Assembly: GCA_030447525.1 (NCBI GenBank)
Contig: JAUJOR010000017.1
Span: forward strand, 6,326 to 38,637
Direction of reading: 5' to 3'
DNA: 32,312 nucleotides
DNA from: Chloroflexota bacterium
Lineage (GTDB): Bacteria; Chloroflexota; UBA11872; UBA12225
Shown here in pieces: positions 24,425-32,216 of the stretch; position 1 is the stretch's first letter, and every line of letters begins with the position of its first letter. The translations under genes and the position numbers were made by a program. The notes beneath the pieces are model-generated. The model did not search any database. It was given only the letters and a program-made list of their open reading frames with translations, and was not told the origin of the DNA.

Positions 24425-24847
24425 CAGCCCCAAGAGGCGCAGGGCAACGGTACGGCGGGGCCCGTAGCGAAATACGGCGAAGTCGGAGTCGAAGCTGAAG
24501 GCATCGCGGATGCCGTGTCGCTCGATAAAGGCGAAGCTGGTGCAGTCGGTGAGGCTGAAGTCTTGGTCGGCGAAATCGTGGGCGATGGCCCAGGCACGCT
24601 CCAGGTCGTCCGGCCGGATCACCTCGACGCGCGTCGCGCCCTCCCGTATCACCTCCCACAGGCGCAGCGCAGCGTCGCGCCCCTGCCGGGAACGGGCCAG
24701 GAACCAGGTCTCGGCCAGCACCAGCTCGGTCGTCACCAGATCGGCGCCGCGCAGGCGCTGCCCGACTCGGACTGCCTGAGCGTGCGACTGGTCACCGCGG
24801 TCGGCCAGGCTGTAGAAGGCGCTCGAGTCGACAAAGACAGTTGTCAA
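24416..24847 (-). CDS. vapC: PIN-domain toxin, VapC family
   Basis: A 143-aa PIN-domain ribonuclease. Acidic metal-binding residues are in TVFVDSSAFYSLADRGD (Asp7), TELVLAETW, FSLTDCTSF and FSFDSDFAVF, the normal PIN order. It starts at TTG, which overlaps the antitoxin stop as TTGA, so it is translationally coupled. VapC toxins cut RNA, often tRNA or rRNA, when not bound by VapB. The longer open frame upstream overlaps the antitoxin and is not used. Confidence 0.88.
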   Translation of the reverse strand: MTTVFVDSSAFYSLADRGDQSHAQAVRVGQRLRGADLVTTELVLAETWFLARSRQGRDAALRLWEVIREGATRVEVIRPDDLERAWAIAHDFADQDFSLTDCTSFAFIERHGIRDAFSFDSDFAVFRYGPRRTVALRLLGLSG

Positions 24848-25104
24848 CGGTGCGGATGATGCGCGCCGATGGCAGCGGCGAGGTACTCGTCTTTGTGCCG
24901 GGCGACGTCGCTGCCCCCACGCTCCCCGCTGTCCCACAGCCCGATCAGCTCACTCAGATCGCCCTGCGGCCGGGGAGGGTCGAGGGCCTCGTGCACCAGC
25001 TGACGTAAGAGGTGGGCCAGCGATAGGCCCCGGCGGTGAGCCTCGGCCTTGAGCCAGCGGTGCTGCTCTGGCTCCAAGTAGATCTGCGTTCGGACGTACT
25101 GCAT
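24844..25104 (-). CDS. vapB: VapB-like antitoxin (ribbon-helix-helix)
   Basis: An 86-aa protein from the ATG at 25104, beginning MQYVRTQIYLEPEQHRWLKA, a ribbon-helix-helix type N-terminus, followed by EAHRRGLSLAHLLRQLVHEA. The C-terminal part is the probable VapC-binding tail. An earlier ATG at 25113 sits inside the TATAAT box, so 25104, 7 nt after that box, is the more likely and apparently leaderless start. It should neutralise VapC and repress its own promoter. Confidence 0.82.
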   Translation of the reverse strand: MQYVRTQIYLEPEQHRWLKAEAHRRGLSLAHLLRQLVHEALDPPRPQGDLSELIGLWDSGERGGSDVARHKDEYLAAAIGAHHPHR

Positions 25105-25107
25105 TCG

Positions 25108-25123
25108 TGACATTATAACGTCA
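25108..25123 (-). promoter_or_regulatory. vapBC promoter -10 inside a palindromic operator
   Basis: tgacattataacgtca is a near-perfect palindrome (one mismatched pair). On the minus strand it contains TATAAT (25117-25112), with the vapB ATG 7 nt downstream. A repressor bound here would cover the -10 box, as expected for toxin-antitoxin autoregulation. Confidence 0.6.
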
Positions 25124-25175
25124 TGGGAGCATCAGGCCGCGCTGCGATCCGGGTGACGGCACCAGGGGCAGTCAA

Positions 25176-25204
25176 TTGACGTTGAGAGGTGTGGTGGGTA
25201 AGGT
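25176..25204 (+). promoter_or_regulatory. Candidate metH promoter
   Basis: TTGACG (25176-25181), 17-bp spacer, TAAGGT (25199-25204), 45 bp before the metH ATG. The -35 is good, the -10 moderate. No SAM or cobalamin riboswitch fits in the 135-bp interval. Confidence 0.45.
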
Positions 25205-25248
25205 AAGGTTTGGCAGGTAGCCCCGACGCAGGCAGAGTAAGGCGATTG

Positions 25249-28200
25249 ATGAACGAGCCCTCACTGGTCACGGTCGATTGGAATCGTCACCGGCTGAAGA
25301 GCCGCTTCCTGGAGGAAGTGGCCCGGCGAGTGCTGGTCTATGACGGGGCCATGGGCACAGGTCTCCTCTCCCGCCAACACCTCCTGACCGACGCCGACTA
25401 CCTCGGGAATCCCCAGCGTGGGCCGCACGAGATCCTGGGCACCACCCGCCCGGAGATCCTGGAGGACCTGCACGCCTCGTACCTCGCGGCCGGGGCAGAC
25501 GTCCTGGAGACGGACACCTTCCAGGGGAGCGTGCGCCGCCTGACGGAGTGGGGGCTGGGGGAGCGGGCGTACGAGATCAACCTCAACGCCGTGCGCTGCG
25601 CCCGGCGCGCCGCCGACCGCTTCTCCACGCCGGAGAAGCCCCGCTTCGTCGCCGGCTCTATCGGCCCTACCGGCGCCTTGCCCTCCAGCGACGATCCGGT
25701 GCTCTCCGCGGTGACCTTCGAGGAGCTGGCACACAGCGGCTACGTCCAGGCCAAGGCCTTTATCGACGGCGGCGCGGACGTCATCATCATCGAGACGCAG
25801 ATCGACATCCTCGAGACCAAGGCGATGATCTTCGGCTGCCGGCGGGCCTTCGAGGAGACCGGCACGTCCCTGCCCATCCAGTGCCAGGTCACGCTGGACA
25901 CGTCGGGGCGCATGCTCTTCGGCACGGACATCAGCGCCGCCCTGACCACGCTGGAGGCCTTGCCCATCGACCTTATCGGCCTGAACTGCTCCACCGGGCC
26001 GGACTACATGCGCGAACCGATCCGCTACCTTTGCGAGAACGCCATCCTCCCGGTGACGTGTATCCCCAACGCCGGCCTGCCCCTGAACGTGGACGGCCAG
26101 GACGTCTACCCGCTGGCAGCGGAGCCGATGGCCCGCGAGCTGGCGAGCTTCGTCGAAGAGTTCGGCGTCAACGTGGTCGGGGGCTGCTGTGGCTCTACTC
26201 CCGAGCACATCGAGTGGCTGGTGAAGCTGGTGGGGGGGCAAGCCCCGAAGGCCCGCCGTGTCCCGTACGTCCCGCGGGTCTCCAGCGCCATGCGCGCCTT
26301 TTCCCTGCAGCAGGATCCGGCGCCGATGATCGTCGGCGAGCGTGTCAACTCCCAGGGCTCCCGCCTGGCCAAGCGGGCCCTGCTGAAGAACGACTATGAC
26401 GCCTTGCTGCGCATTGCCCGGGAGCAGGTGGAAGGCGGGGCGCATACCCTGGACGTCTCTGTGGCCCTCACCGAGCGGACGGACGAAGCCGACCAGATGC
26501 GCACCCTGGTGAAGAAGCTGGCCATGGCCGTGGAGGCCCCGCTGGTGATCGATACCACCGAGGCCAACGTGGTCAAGGCCGCCCTGGAGACGTATCCCGG
26601 CCGGGCCATCCTCAACTCCATCCACCTGGAGAACCGCTCCGAGCGGATCGATAAGTGGGTGCCCCTGATGCAGGCCCACGGGGCCAGCGCCGTGGCCATG
26701 TGCATCGACGAGCGGGGCCAGGCCACCACGGCCGACTGGAAGTTCGAGGCGGCACAGAAGATCCACGACGTGGTCTGTGGGGAGTTTGGCCTCCCGCCCG
26801 ACCGGCTGATCTTCGACGCCCTGGTCTTCCCCGTCACCACCGGGCAGGTCGAGCTGGCCAACGCCGCCGTGGAGACGCTGGAGGGGATCAAGAAGATCAA
26901 GGCCGGGCTCCCCGGGGTGTTCACCATCCTGGGCGTGTCCAACCTTTCCTTCGGCATTGCCCCCCACGCCCGGGCGGTGCTCAACTCCGTGTTCCTCTAT
27001 CATGCCGTCAAGGCCGGGCTGGACCTGGCCATCATCAACCCGTCGCACACCCGGCCCTACGCCGAGATACCGCCGGAGCAGCGTGAGGTGGCCGAGGCCC
27101 TCATCTTCAATAAGACACCGGAGGCCCTGGCCAACTACATCGCCTACTTTGAGGGTGTGGCCCCGGACGAGGCCGGCGGTCTGGACGACGATGCCGAGGC
27201 CAACTTGAGCGTTGAGGAGCGCCTGCACCACCGCATCCTGCACCGCAAGAAGGAGGGTGTCGAGGAGCTGATCGACGCCGCCCTGGCGCGGCGCATGGCC
27301 ACCGGGACGCGGGAGGGGGCAGGGGCGGCGGGGAGTCAGGCCCCCAAGGGGCGGCACGAGGCCGCCGTGGACATCCTGAACTCCGTGCTCCTCCCGGCGA
27401 TGAAGGAGGTGGGGGACAAGTTTGGCGCCGGGGAGCTGATCCTCCCTTACGTCCTCCAGTCGGCCGAGGTGATGAAGAAGACCGTCTCTTACCTCGAGCA
27501 ATACCTGGAGAAGGTGGAGGGGGTGACCAAGGGCAAGGTGGTACTGGCCACGGTCTACGGCGACGTCCACGACATCGGGAAGAGCCTGGTCAATACCATC
27601 TTGTCCAATAACGGCTACACCGTGTACGACCTGGGCAAGCAGGTGCCGGTGAACGTCATCCTGGACAAGGCGGTGGAGGTACAGGCCGACGCCATCGGCC
27701 TCTCCGCCTTGCTCGTCTCCACCAGCCGGCAGATGCCCCTCTGCGCCCAGGAGCTGCATCGCCGAGGCCTGGACTTCCCCGTGATCATCGGCGGGGCGGC
27801 CATCAACCGGCGCTTCGGCCGGCGGATCAACTGGGTGGACGAGACGCGGGAGACGCTCTACGCCTCCGGCGTCTACTACTGCAAGGACGCCTTCGAGGGC
27901 CTGGCGACGGTCGACCACCTGGTCGACCCGGCGCAGCGGCAGCGCCTAGTGACCCAGCTGCACCAAGAAGTGATCCAGCAACGCGACGAGGAACGGGCCA
28001 AGGGGGCGACCCCGCAGCCGGCCCGGGCGCCGGTGGCGATTGTGCGTCGCTCGCCGGCGGTGCGCGACGTCCCGGTGCCGCCCCCGCCCTTCTGGGGCTA
28101 TCGCACCCTGGCCATTGCCTGGCGCTCGCTTGACCAGCTGCTTCCCTACGTCGACCGCAACACCCTCTTCCGCCATCACTGGAAGTACACCGTCCACGAT

Positions 28201-28938
28201 CGGGCGGAGTGGCAGCGCCTGTCGGAGACGCAGCTGGAGCCGAAGCTGCGTGAGCTGTGGCAGGACGCCAAGGTCAAGCGCTGGCTCACGCCGCGGGCGA
28301 TCTACGGCTACTTCCCGGTGCAGGCGGACGGCAACCAGCTGGTGGTCTACGACCCCCAGGAGCACCAGGAGTATGGGGCAGCGGGTGACCGGCGCCGGCC
28401 CCGGGAGCTGATCCGCTTCACCTTTCCTCGCCAGGTGCCGGATGGGACGAAGCGGAACGAGGATCAGCTCTGCCTGGCGGACTACTTTCGTCCCGTGGAG
28501 AGCGGGGAGTACGACGTCGCCCCTTTGCAGGTAGTGACCGCGGGTGAAGTGGCCAGCGACTACGCCGAGCGCCTGCGCCTGGCTGGGGAATACAACCGGG
28601 AGCTGGAAGTCCACGGCGTCTCGGCGCAGGCGGCCGAGGCCATGGCGGAGTACGTCCATACCTTGATCCGCCAGGAGCTGAATCTCCCCTCCGGCCAGGG
28701 CCAGCGCTACAGCTGGGGCTACCCGGCCTGCCCTGACCTGGCCGACCAGGTAAAGCTGTTCCAGGTCTTGCCGGCCACGGAGCAGATCGGCGTCGCCTTG
28801 ACCGAGTCCCTCCAGTTCGTCCCCGAGCAGAGCACGGCGGCGATCGTCGTCCACCACCCCCAGGCGAAGTACTTCTCCGTCCTCTCCGGCACCACCGGCG
28901 GCGGCGAGCAAGGGAGCGACGCCGTCGCCGCTGGCTAA
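25249..28938 (+). CDS. metH: Cobalamin-dependent methionine synthase
   Basis: A 1229-aa protein of nearly the same length as E. coli MetH. It moves the methyl group of methyltetrahydrofolate to homocysteine via cobalamin. In order: the homocysteine-binding barrel with zinc ligands Cys247 (GLNCSTGPD), Cys313 and Cys314 (VGGCCGSTPEH); the pterin-binding domain (MIVGERVNSQGSRLAK through SFGIAPHARAVLNS); the B12 cap and binding domain with DVHDIGKSLV, where His774 is the lower cobalt ligand; and the C-terminal AdoMet-binding activation domain with RYSWGYPACPDLADQVKLF. The ATG at 25249 follows GTAAGGCG. It leads a five-gene run on the same strand. A ferredoxin gene follows by 25 bp and could supply electrons for reactivation. 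Confidence 0.96.
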   Translation: MNEPSLVTVDWNRHRLKSRFLEEVARRVLVYDGAMGTGLLSRQHLLTDADYLGNPQRGPHEILGTTRPEILEDLHASYLAAGADVLETDTFQGSVRRLTEWGLGERAYEINLNAVRCARRAADRFSTPEKPRFVAGSIGPTGALPSSDDPVLSAVTFEELAHSGYVQAKAFIDGGADVIIIETQIDILETKAMIFGCRRAFEETGTSLPIQCQVTLDTSGRMLFGTDISAALTTLEALPIDLIGLNCSTGPDYMREPIRYLCENAILPVTCIPNAGLPLNVDGQDVYPLAAEPMARELASFVEEFGVNVVGGCCGSTPEHIEWLVKLVGGQAPKARRVPYVPRVSSAMRAFSLQQDPAPMIVGERVNSQGSRLAKRALLKNDYDALLRIAREQVEGGAHTLDVSVALTERTDEADQMRTLVKKLAMAVEAPLVIDTTEANVVKAALETYPGRAILNSIHLENRSERIDKWVPLMQAHGASAVAMCIDERGQATTADWKFEAAQKIHDVVCGEFGLPPDRLIFDALVFPVTTGQVELANAAVETLEGIKKIKAGLPGVFTILGVSNLSFGIAPHARAVLNSVFLYHAVKAGLDLAIINPSHTRPYAEIPPEQREVAEALIFNKTPEALANYIAYFEGVAPDEAGGLDDDAEANLSVEERLHHRILHRKKEGVEELIDAALARRMATGTREGAGAAGSQAPKGRHEAAVDILNSVLLPAMKEVGDKFGAGELILPYVLQSAEVMKKTVSYLEQYLEKVEGVTKGKVVLATVYGDVHDIGKSLVNTILSNNGYTVYDLGKQVPVNVILDKAVEVQADAIGLSALLVSTSRQMPLCAQELHRRGLDFPVIIGGAAINRRFGRRINWVDETRETLYASGVYYCKDAFEGLATVDHLVDPAQRQRLVTQLHQEVIQQRDEERAKGATPQPARAPVAIVRRSPAVRDVPVPPPPFWGYRTLAIAWRSLDQLLPYVDRNTLFRHHWKYTVHDRAEWQRLSETQLEPKLRELWQDAKVKRWLTPRAIYGYFPVQADGNQLVVYDPQEHQEYGAAGDRRRPRELIRFTFPRQVPDGTKRNEDQLCLADYFRPVESGEYDVAPLQVVTAGEVASDYAERLRLAGEYNRELEVHGVSAQAAEAMAEYVHTLIRQELNLPSGQGQRYSWGYPACPDLADQVKLFQVLPATEQIGVALTESLQFVPEQSTAAIVVHHPQAKYFSVLSGTTGGGEQGSDAVAAG

Positions 28939-28963
28939 GGCTGGCTCACGACTGGGACGACGG

Positions 28964-29212
28964 ATGCCGGAGGCGCTCCAAGAGGGCCAGGGCCCGGACG
29001 GACTGCGAGTGGTCGTCGATCGTGACGCCTGCATTGGCGCTGCGTCGTGCGCCGGCATCGCACCCAGCGTGTTCCGGCTGGACGGGCGCAGCCGGGTCGT
29101 GCTCACCGATCCCACTACGGTGGACGCCGCCACCCTGTGGCGGGCGGCCCAGAGCTGCCCCACCGACGCCATCATCCTGGAGGACGAGCGCGGCGAGCAG
29201 CTCTACCCATGA
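28964..29212 (+). CDS. Small ferredoxin, probably [3Fe-4S]
   Basis: An 82-aa protein with CIGAASC (Cys23, Cys29) and SCPTDAI (Cys65). The position of the second cluster cysteine in CxxCxxC is alanine, leaving three ligands, the pattern of [3Fe-4S] ferredoxins often used as electron donors to P450s and other oxygenases. Adjacent residues (VDRDACIG, CPTDAIILED) fit the Fer4_13/15 type. It lies 25 bp after metH and its stop overlaps the next ATG (ATGA), so it is in the operon. No P450 is nearby, which makes a link with MetH reduction plausible but unproven. Confidence 0.88.
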   Translation: MPEALQEGQGPDGLRVVVDRDACIGAASCAGIAPSVFRLDGRSRVVLTDPTTVDAATLWRAAQSCPTDAIILEDERGEQLYP

Positions 29213-29949
29213 GGGTGCGCGCCCTGTTCCTGGATGTGGGCGACACGCTGGTGTATGCCCACCCCTCGGCGGCCGAGATCATGGCCATGGTGTGCGCCGA
29301 GGCCGGGCTGCCTATCGAGGCGGCGCAGATCGAAGCGGTGGATGCGCGGCTGGGGCCGCGCATCCTGGCGAAGCAGTCCGGCGTCTCCGGCGACGCCCTG
29401 TACTCCGTGTCCGCCGAGAACTCCCGGCGCTTCTGGATGTGGGTCTACGCCCAGATTCTGGAAGACTTGGCCGTGCCCCTGGGGGTCCGGCCGCAATTGG
29501 CCCAGGGCTTCCACGACCGCTTTTCGGCGATGGAGACGTGGCGGCTGTTTCCGGATGCCGCCCCGCTCCTGGAGGAACTGCACCGCCGCCGCGAGCGGGG
29601 GCTGGTGGTGGGCGTGGTATCCAACTGGGAGGATTGGCTCGAGGCACTGCTCATCCGCCTCGAGGTCGACCGTTATTTTGACTTCATGGTCGGCTCGGCC
29701 ATCGTCCGTTCGGAGAAGCCCGACCCGGCCATCTTCCGCGCCGCCCTGGAGCGGGCGCAGACGCGCCCGGAGGAGACGCTCCACGTCGGGGACAGCCTGC
29801 ACGCCGACGTCGGCGGGGCGCGGGCGAGCGGGATCACCCCGGTGCTGCTCGACCGGCGGGGGCGCTACTCGCCCCAGCAGACCGGCGGGGCGTCGATCAT
29901 CCGCTCCCTGGCCGAGCTCCCTCCCCTGCTAGATCATGGACCGGGCTGA
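29209..29949 (+). CDS. HAD-superfamily hydrolase
   Basis: A 246-aa protein with the four HAD motifs: LFLDVGDTLV (nucleophile Asp9), VGVVSNWED (motif II), SEKPDPAIF (motif III Lys) and LHVGDSLHADVGGAR (motif IV). An alpha-helical cap of about 80 residues sits between motifs I and II, as in subclass I phosphatases and dehalogenases. A phosphatase is most likely; the substrate is not predictable. Translationally coupled to the ferredoxin through an ATGA overlap. Confidence 0.9.
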   Translation: MRVRALFLDVGDTLVYAHPSAAEIMAMVCAEAGLPIEAAQIEAVDARLGPRILAKQSGVSGDALYSVSAENSRRFWMWVYAQILEDLAVPLGVRPQLAQGFHDRFSAMETWRLFPDAAPLLEELHRRRERGLVVGVVSNWEDWLEALLIRLEVDRYFDFMVGSAIVRSEKPDPAIFRAALERAQTRPEETLHVGDSLHADVGGARASGITPVLLDRRGRYSPQQTGGASIIRSLAELPPLLDHGPG

Positions 29950-29993
29950 GAATTGTGCAGCGGGCTGACGCGCGCGGGGCAGAAAGGACGGCT

Positions 29994-31169
29994 ATGGTGC
30001 CAGCGCTGGTAATTCGAGACGCCCGCATCCTCACGGGGGCCGAGCGAGACTACGAGCGGGGGAGCGTGGTGGTTGAGGGGGGCAAGATCGCCGCTATCGG
30101 GGAGCGGGTGGAGGTGCCACCTGGCGCCGAGGTCATCGAGGGGGCCGGCAAGGTGGTCGCCCCCGGGTTGGTCGACGCCCACACGCACCTCGGCATCTCC
30201 GAGGAGGGCGTCGGCTGGGAGGGGCGGGACACCAACGAGCTGACCGATCCGCTAACGCCCCACCTGCGGGCTGCGGATGGGATCAATCCGGAGGAGATGG
30301 GCATCCGCGAGGCCGCGGCTGGGGGCGTCACCACCGCCGTCGTTCTCCCCGGCAGCGGCAACGTTATCGGCGGCCTGGGCATCGCCCTCAAGACCTACGG
30401 CATGATCGTCGACCGCATGGCCCTGCGCGACCCCTGCGGCCTGAAGGTGGCCTTCGGCGAGAACCCCAAGCGAGTCTACGGCGACCAGAAAAAGATGCCC
30501 AGCACGCGCATGGGCACAGCCGCCCTCCTGCGCGAGGCGCTGGTGCGGTCCCAGACGTATCTACAGAAGATCGAGCTGGGACGGGCCAATCCAGACAAGA
30601 CCCCCGACCGCGACCTACGCCTGGAAGCGGTGGCGCTGGTGCTGCGCCGCGAGATCCCCTTGCTGGCCCACTGCCACCGCGCCGACGACATCCTGACTGC
30701 CCTGCGCATTGCAGCCGAGTTCCAGGTCGACCTCGTCCTGGAGCACGCCACCGAGGCCCACCGCATCGTGGACGTCCTCGCCGAGGGCAAGATCCCCTGC
30801 ATCGTCGGACCCACCTTTGGCGCCCGGGGAAAGGTGGAGACGAAGGAGAAGACCTTCGCCACGCCGGGCATCCTGGCCCGCGCCGGGGTGCCGGTGGCCA
30901 TCTGCTCCGATCACGGCGTCACCCCTAGCTCGCACCTGCGCCTGTACGCCGCCCTGGCCGTGTCAGAGGGAATGAGCGAGAGTGACGCCCTGCGCGCCGT
31001 GACCATCTGGCCGGCCCAGATCACCGGCATCGCCGGGCGCGTGGGGAGCCTGGAGCGGGGCAAGGACGCCGACCTGGCCCTCTACAGCGGCCACCCCCTT
31101 GACCTGCGCTCCCGCCTGGAGCTAGTCCTGATCGACGGCCGGCGCGTTCCAGGTACGACGGGCGCCTGA
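29994..31169 (+). CDS. Amidohydrolase (imidazolonepropionase-like)
   Basis: A 391-aa composite-barrel amidohydrolase; the ATG has AAAGGA 6 nt upstream. An N-terminal beta-sandwich segment (VIRDARILTG, GSVVVEGGKIAAIGE) precedes the metal motif GLVDAHTHLG (His63, His65). Later motifs are LLAHCHRADDI, LEHATEAH and AICSDHG with the catalytic Asp, and the barrel closes with a returning sandwich strand (LERGKDADLALYSGHPLDL). This is the imidazolonepropionase/prolidase-like subgroup. The reaction is probably hydrolysis of a cyclic amide or peptide; no hut genes are close by, so histidine breakdown is not indicated. Confidence 0.9.
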   Translation: MVPALVIRDARILTGAERDYERGSVVVEGGKIAAIGERVEVPPGAEVIEGAGKVVAPGLVDAHTHLGISEEGVGWEGRDTNELTDPLTPHLRAADGINPEEMGIREAAAGGVTTAVVLPGSGNVIGGLGIALKTYGMIVDRMALRDPCGLKVAFGENPKRVYGDQKKMPSTRMGTAALLREALVRSQTYLQKIELGRANPDKTPDRDLRLEAVALVLRREIPLLAHCHRADDILTALRIAAEFQVDLVLEHATEAHRIVDVLAEGKIPCIVGPTFGARGKVETKEKTFATPGILARAGVPVAICSDHGVTPSSHLRLYAALAVSEGMSESDALRAVTIWPAQITGIAGRVGSLERGKDADLALYSGHPLDLRSRLELVLIDGRRVPGTTGA

Positions 31170-31175
31170 AGGGCA

Positions 31176-32201
31176 TTGGTCGACGAGGCGTTGGGGGTGC
31201 CGGACGGGGAGTCGAGCCGGGAGGTCGACCAGTCGATCAGCCCCCGCCCCACCGTACGGCGAGCCGGGCGCCAGCGCGTCCGCCTCGACGTGGCCCTGGT
31301 GGAGCGCGGGCTGGAGGCCAGCCGCGAGCGGGCGCGACGCCTCATCCTGGCGGGAGAGGTGACGGTTAACGACCAGGTGGCGCGGGCGCCGTCGACGCTG
31401 GTGCCGGCGGACGCGACGCTGGCCTTGGGCGGACGCGTCCCCTACGTCAGCCGGGGGGGGATCAAGCTGGCCCACGCCCTCGACCGCTTCGGCGTCGACC
31501 CCGGCGGACGGGTGTGCCTGGACGCCGGGGCGAGCACCGGGGGCTTTACCGACTGCCTGCTGCAGCGGGGCGCCCAGCGTGTCTACGCCGTGGACGTGGG
31601 AAAGGGGCAGCTCGCCTGGGGGCTGCGCCGGGACCCGCGTGTGGTGGTGATGGAGGGGCTGAACGTACGCTACCTCCGTTTGCGGGGAGCCCACCTGGAC
31701 CCGCAAGGAACGGCCACCGCAGGGCCCACGGCGGGGGCAGCGGAGCTGCCGGAACCGGTCAGCCTGGCGACGGTGGACGTGGCCTTTATCTCCTTGCGCC
31801 TGGTGCTCCCGCCCATCGTGGGGGTGGTGGCGCCGGGGGGTGACGTCGTGGCGCTGGTCAAGCCCCAGTTCGAGGCCGGGCCGGCCGACGTGGGGAAGGG
31901 GGGCGTCGTGCGCGACGTGCAGGTGCACCGGCGGGTGCTCGAGGAAGTCCTGGGGGCGGCCCGCCGGGCCGGGGTTACCCCGCTCGGCGTGACGGCGTCC
32001 CCGATCCGGGGAGAGGCCGGGAACGTGGAGTTCCTCTTATGGGCCCGCCGCGCGCCGGGAGAGGCACCCCAGGCGCAGGCACCCCAGGCGCAGGCACCCC
32101 AGGCGCCTGTGCCGGGGGCACCGCCGTTCGACGACGAGATGGCCGTCACGGCCGCCCTGGCGGAGGCTGGGGAGCTGCCGCCAGGGCGGGGGAGGGGATG
32201 A
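31176..32201 (+). CDS. tlyA: TlyA family rRNA (cytidine-2'-O)-methyltransferase
   Basis: A 341-aa protein with an N-terminal S4 RNA-binding domain (RVRLDVALVERGLEASRERA, LILAGEVTVNDQ) and an FtsJ-like SAM methyltransferase domain (YVSRGGIKLAHAL, LDAGASTGGFTDCLLQRG, VYAVDVGKGQLAWGLRRD, LATVDVAFISLRLVLPP, ALVKPQFEAG). TlyA methylates 16S and/or 23S rRNA at cytidine 2'-OH. A TTG at 31176, 6 bp after the preceding stop, is the ORF start; homology begins only at about residue 30, so a GTG or TTG further in may be used. The C-terminus has a GEAPQAQAPQAQAPQAP tract from a 15-bp x 3 repeat (32063-32106) and an unusual acidic tail. Confidence 0.92.
   Translation: MVDEALGVPDGESSREVDQSISPRPTVRRAGRQRVRLDVALVERGLEASRERARRLILAGEVTVNDQVARAPSTLVPADATLALGGRVPYVSRGGIKLAHALDRFGVDPGGRVCLDAGASTGGFTDCLLQRGAQRVYAVDVGKGQLAWGLRRDPRVVVMEGLNVRYLRLRGAHLDPQGTATAGPTAGAAELPEPVSLATVDVAFISLRLVLPPIVGVVAPGGDVVALVKPQFEAGPADVGKGGVVRDVQVHRRVLEEVLGAARRAGVTPLGVTASPIRGEAGNVEFLLWARRAPGEAPQAQAPQAQAPQAPVPGAPPFDDEMAVTAALAEAGELPPGRGRG
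32063..32106. repeat. 15-bp x 3 in-frame tandem repeat in tlyA
   Basis: ggcaccccaggcgca repeats about three times, adding (APQAQ)n to the C-terminal tail beyond the methyltransferase fold. Confidence 0.85.
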
Positions 32202-32216
32202 CGCCGGCGGGCTCAG

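Noticed and set aside
25114..25248. Cobalamin or SAM riboswitch ahead of metH
   Set aside because: The interval is 135 bp and shows neither the B12-box-like conserved bases nor a SAM-I fold; only a plain promoter is visible.
25261..27918. Very long open frame (885 codons) antisense to metH
   Set aside because: It mirrors metH codons in a GC-rich genome, has no recognisable domain, and the metH frame is full length with all motifs.
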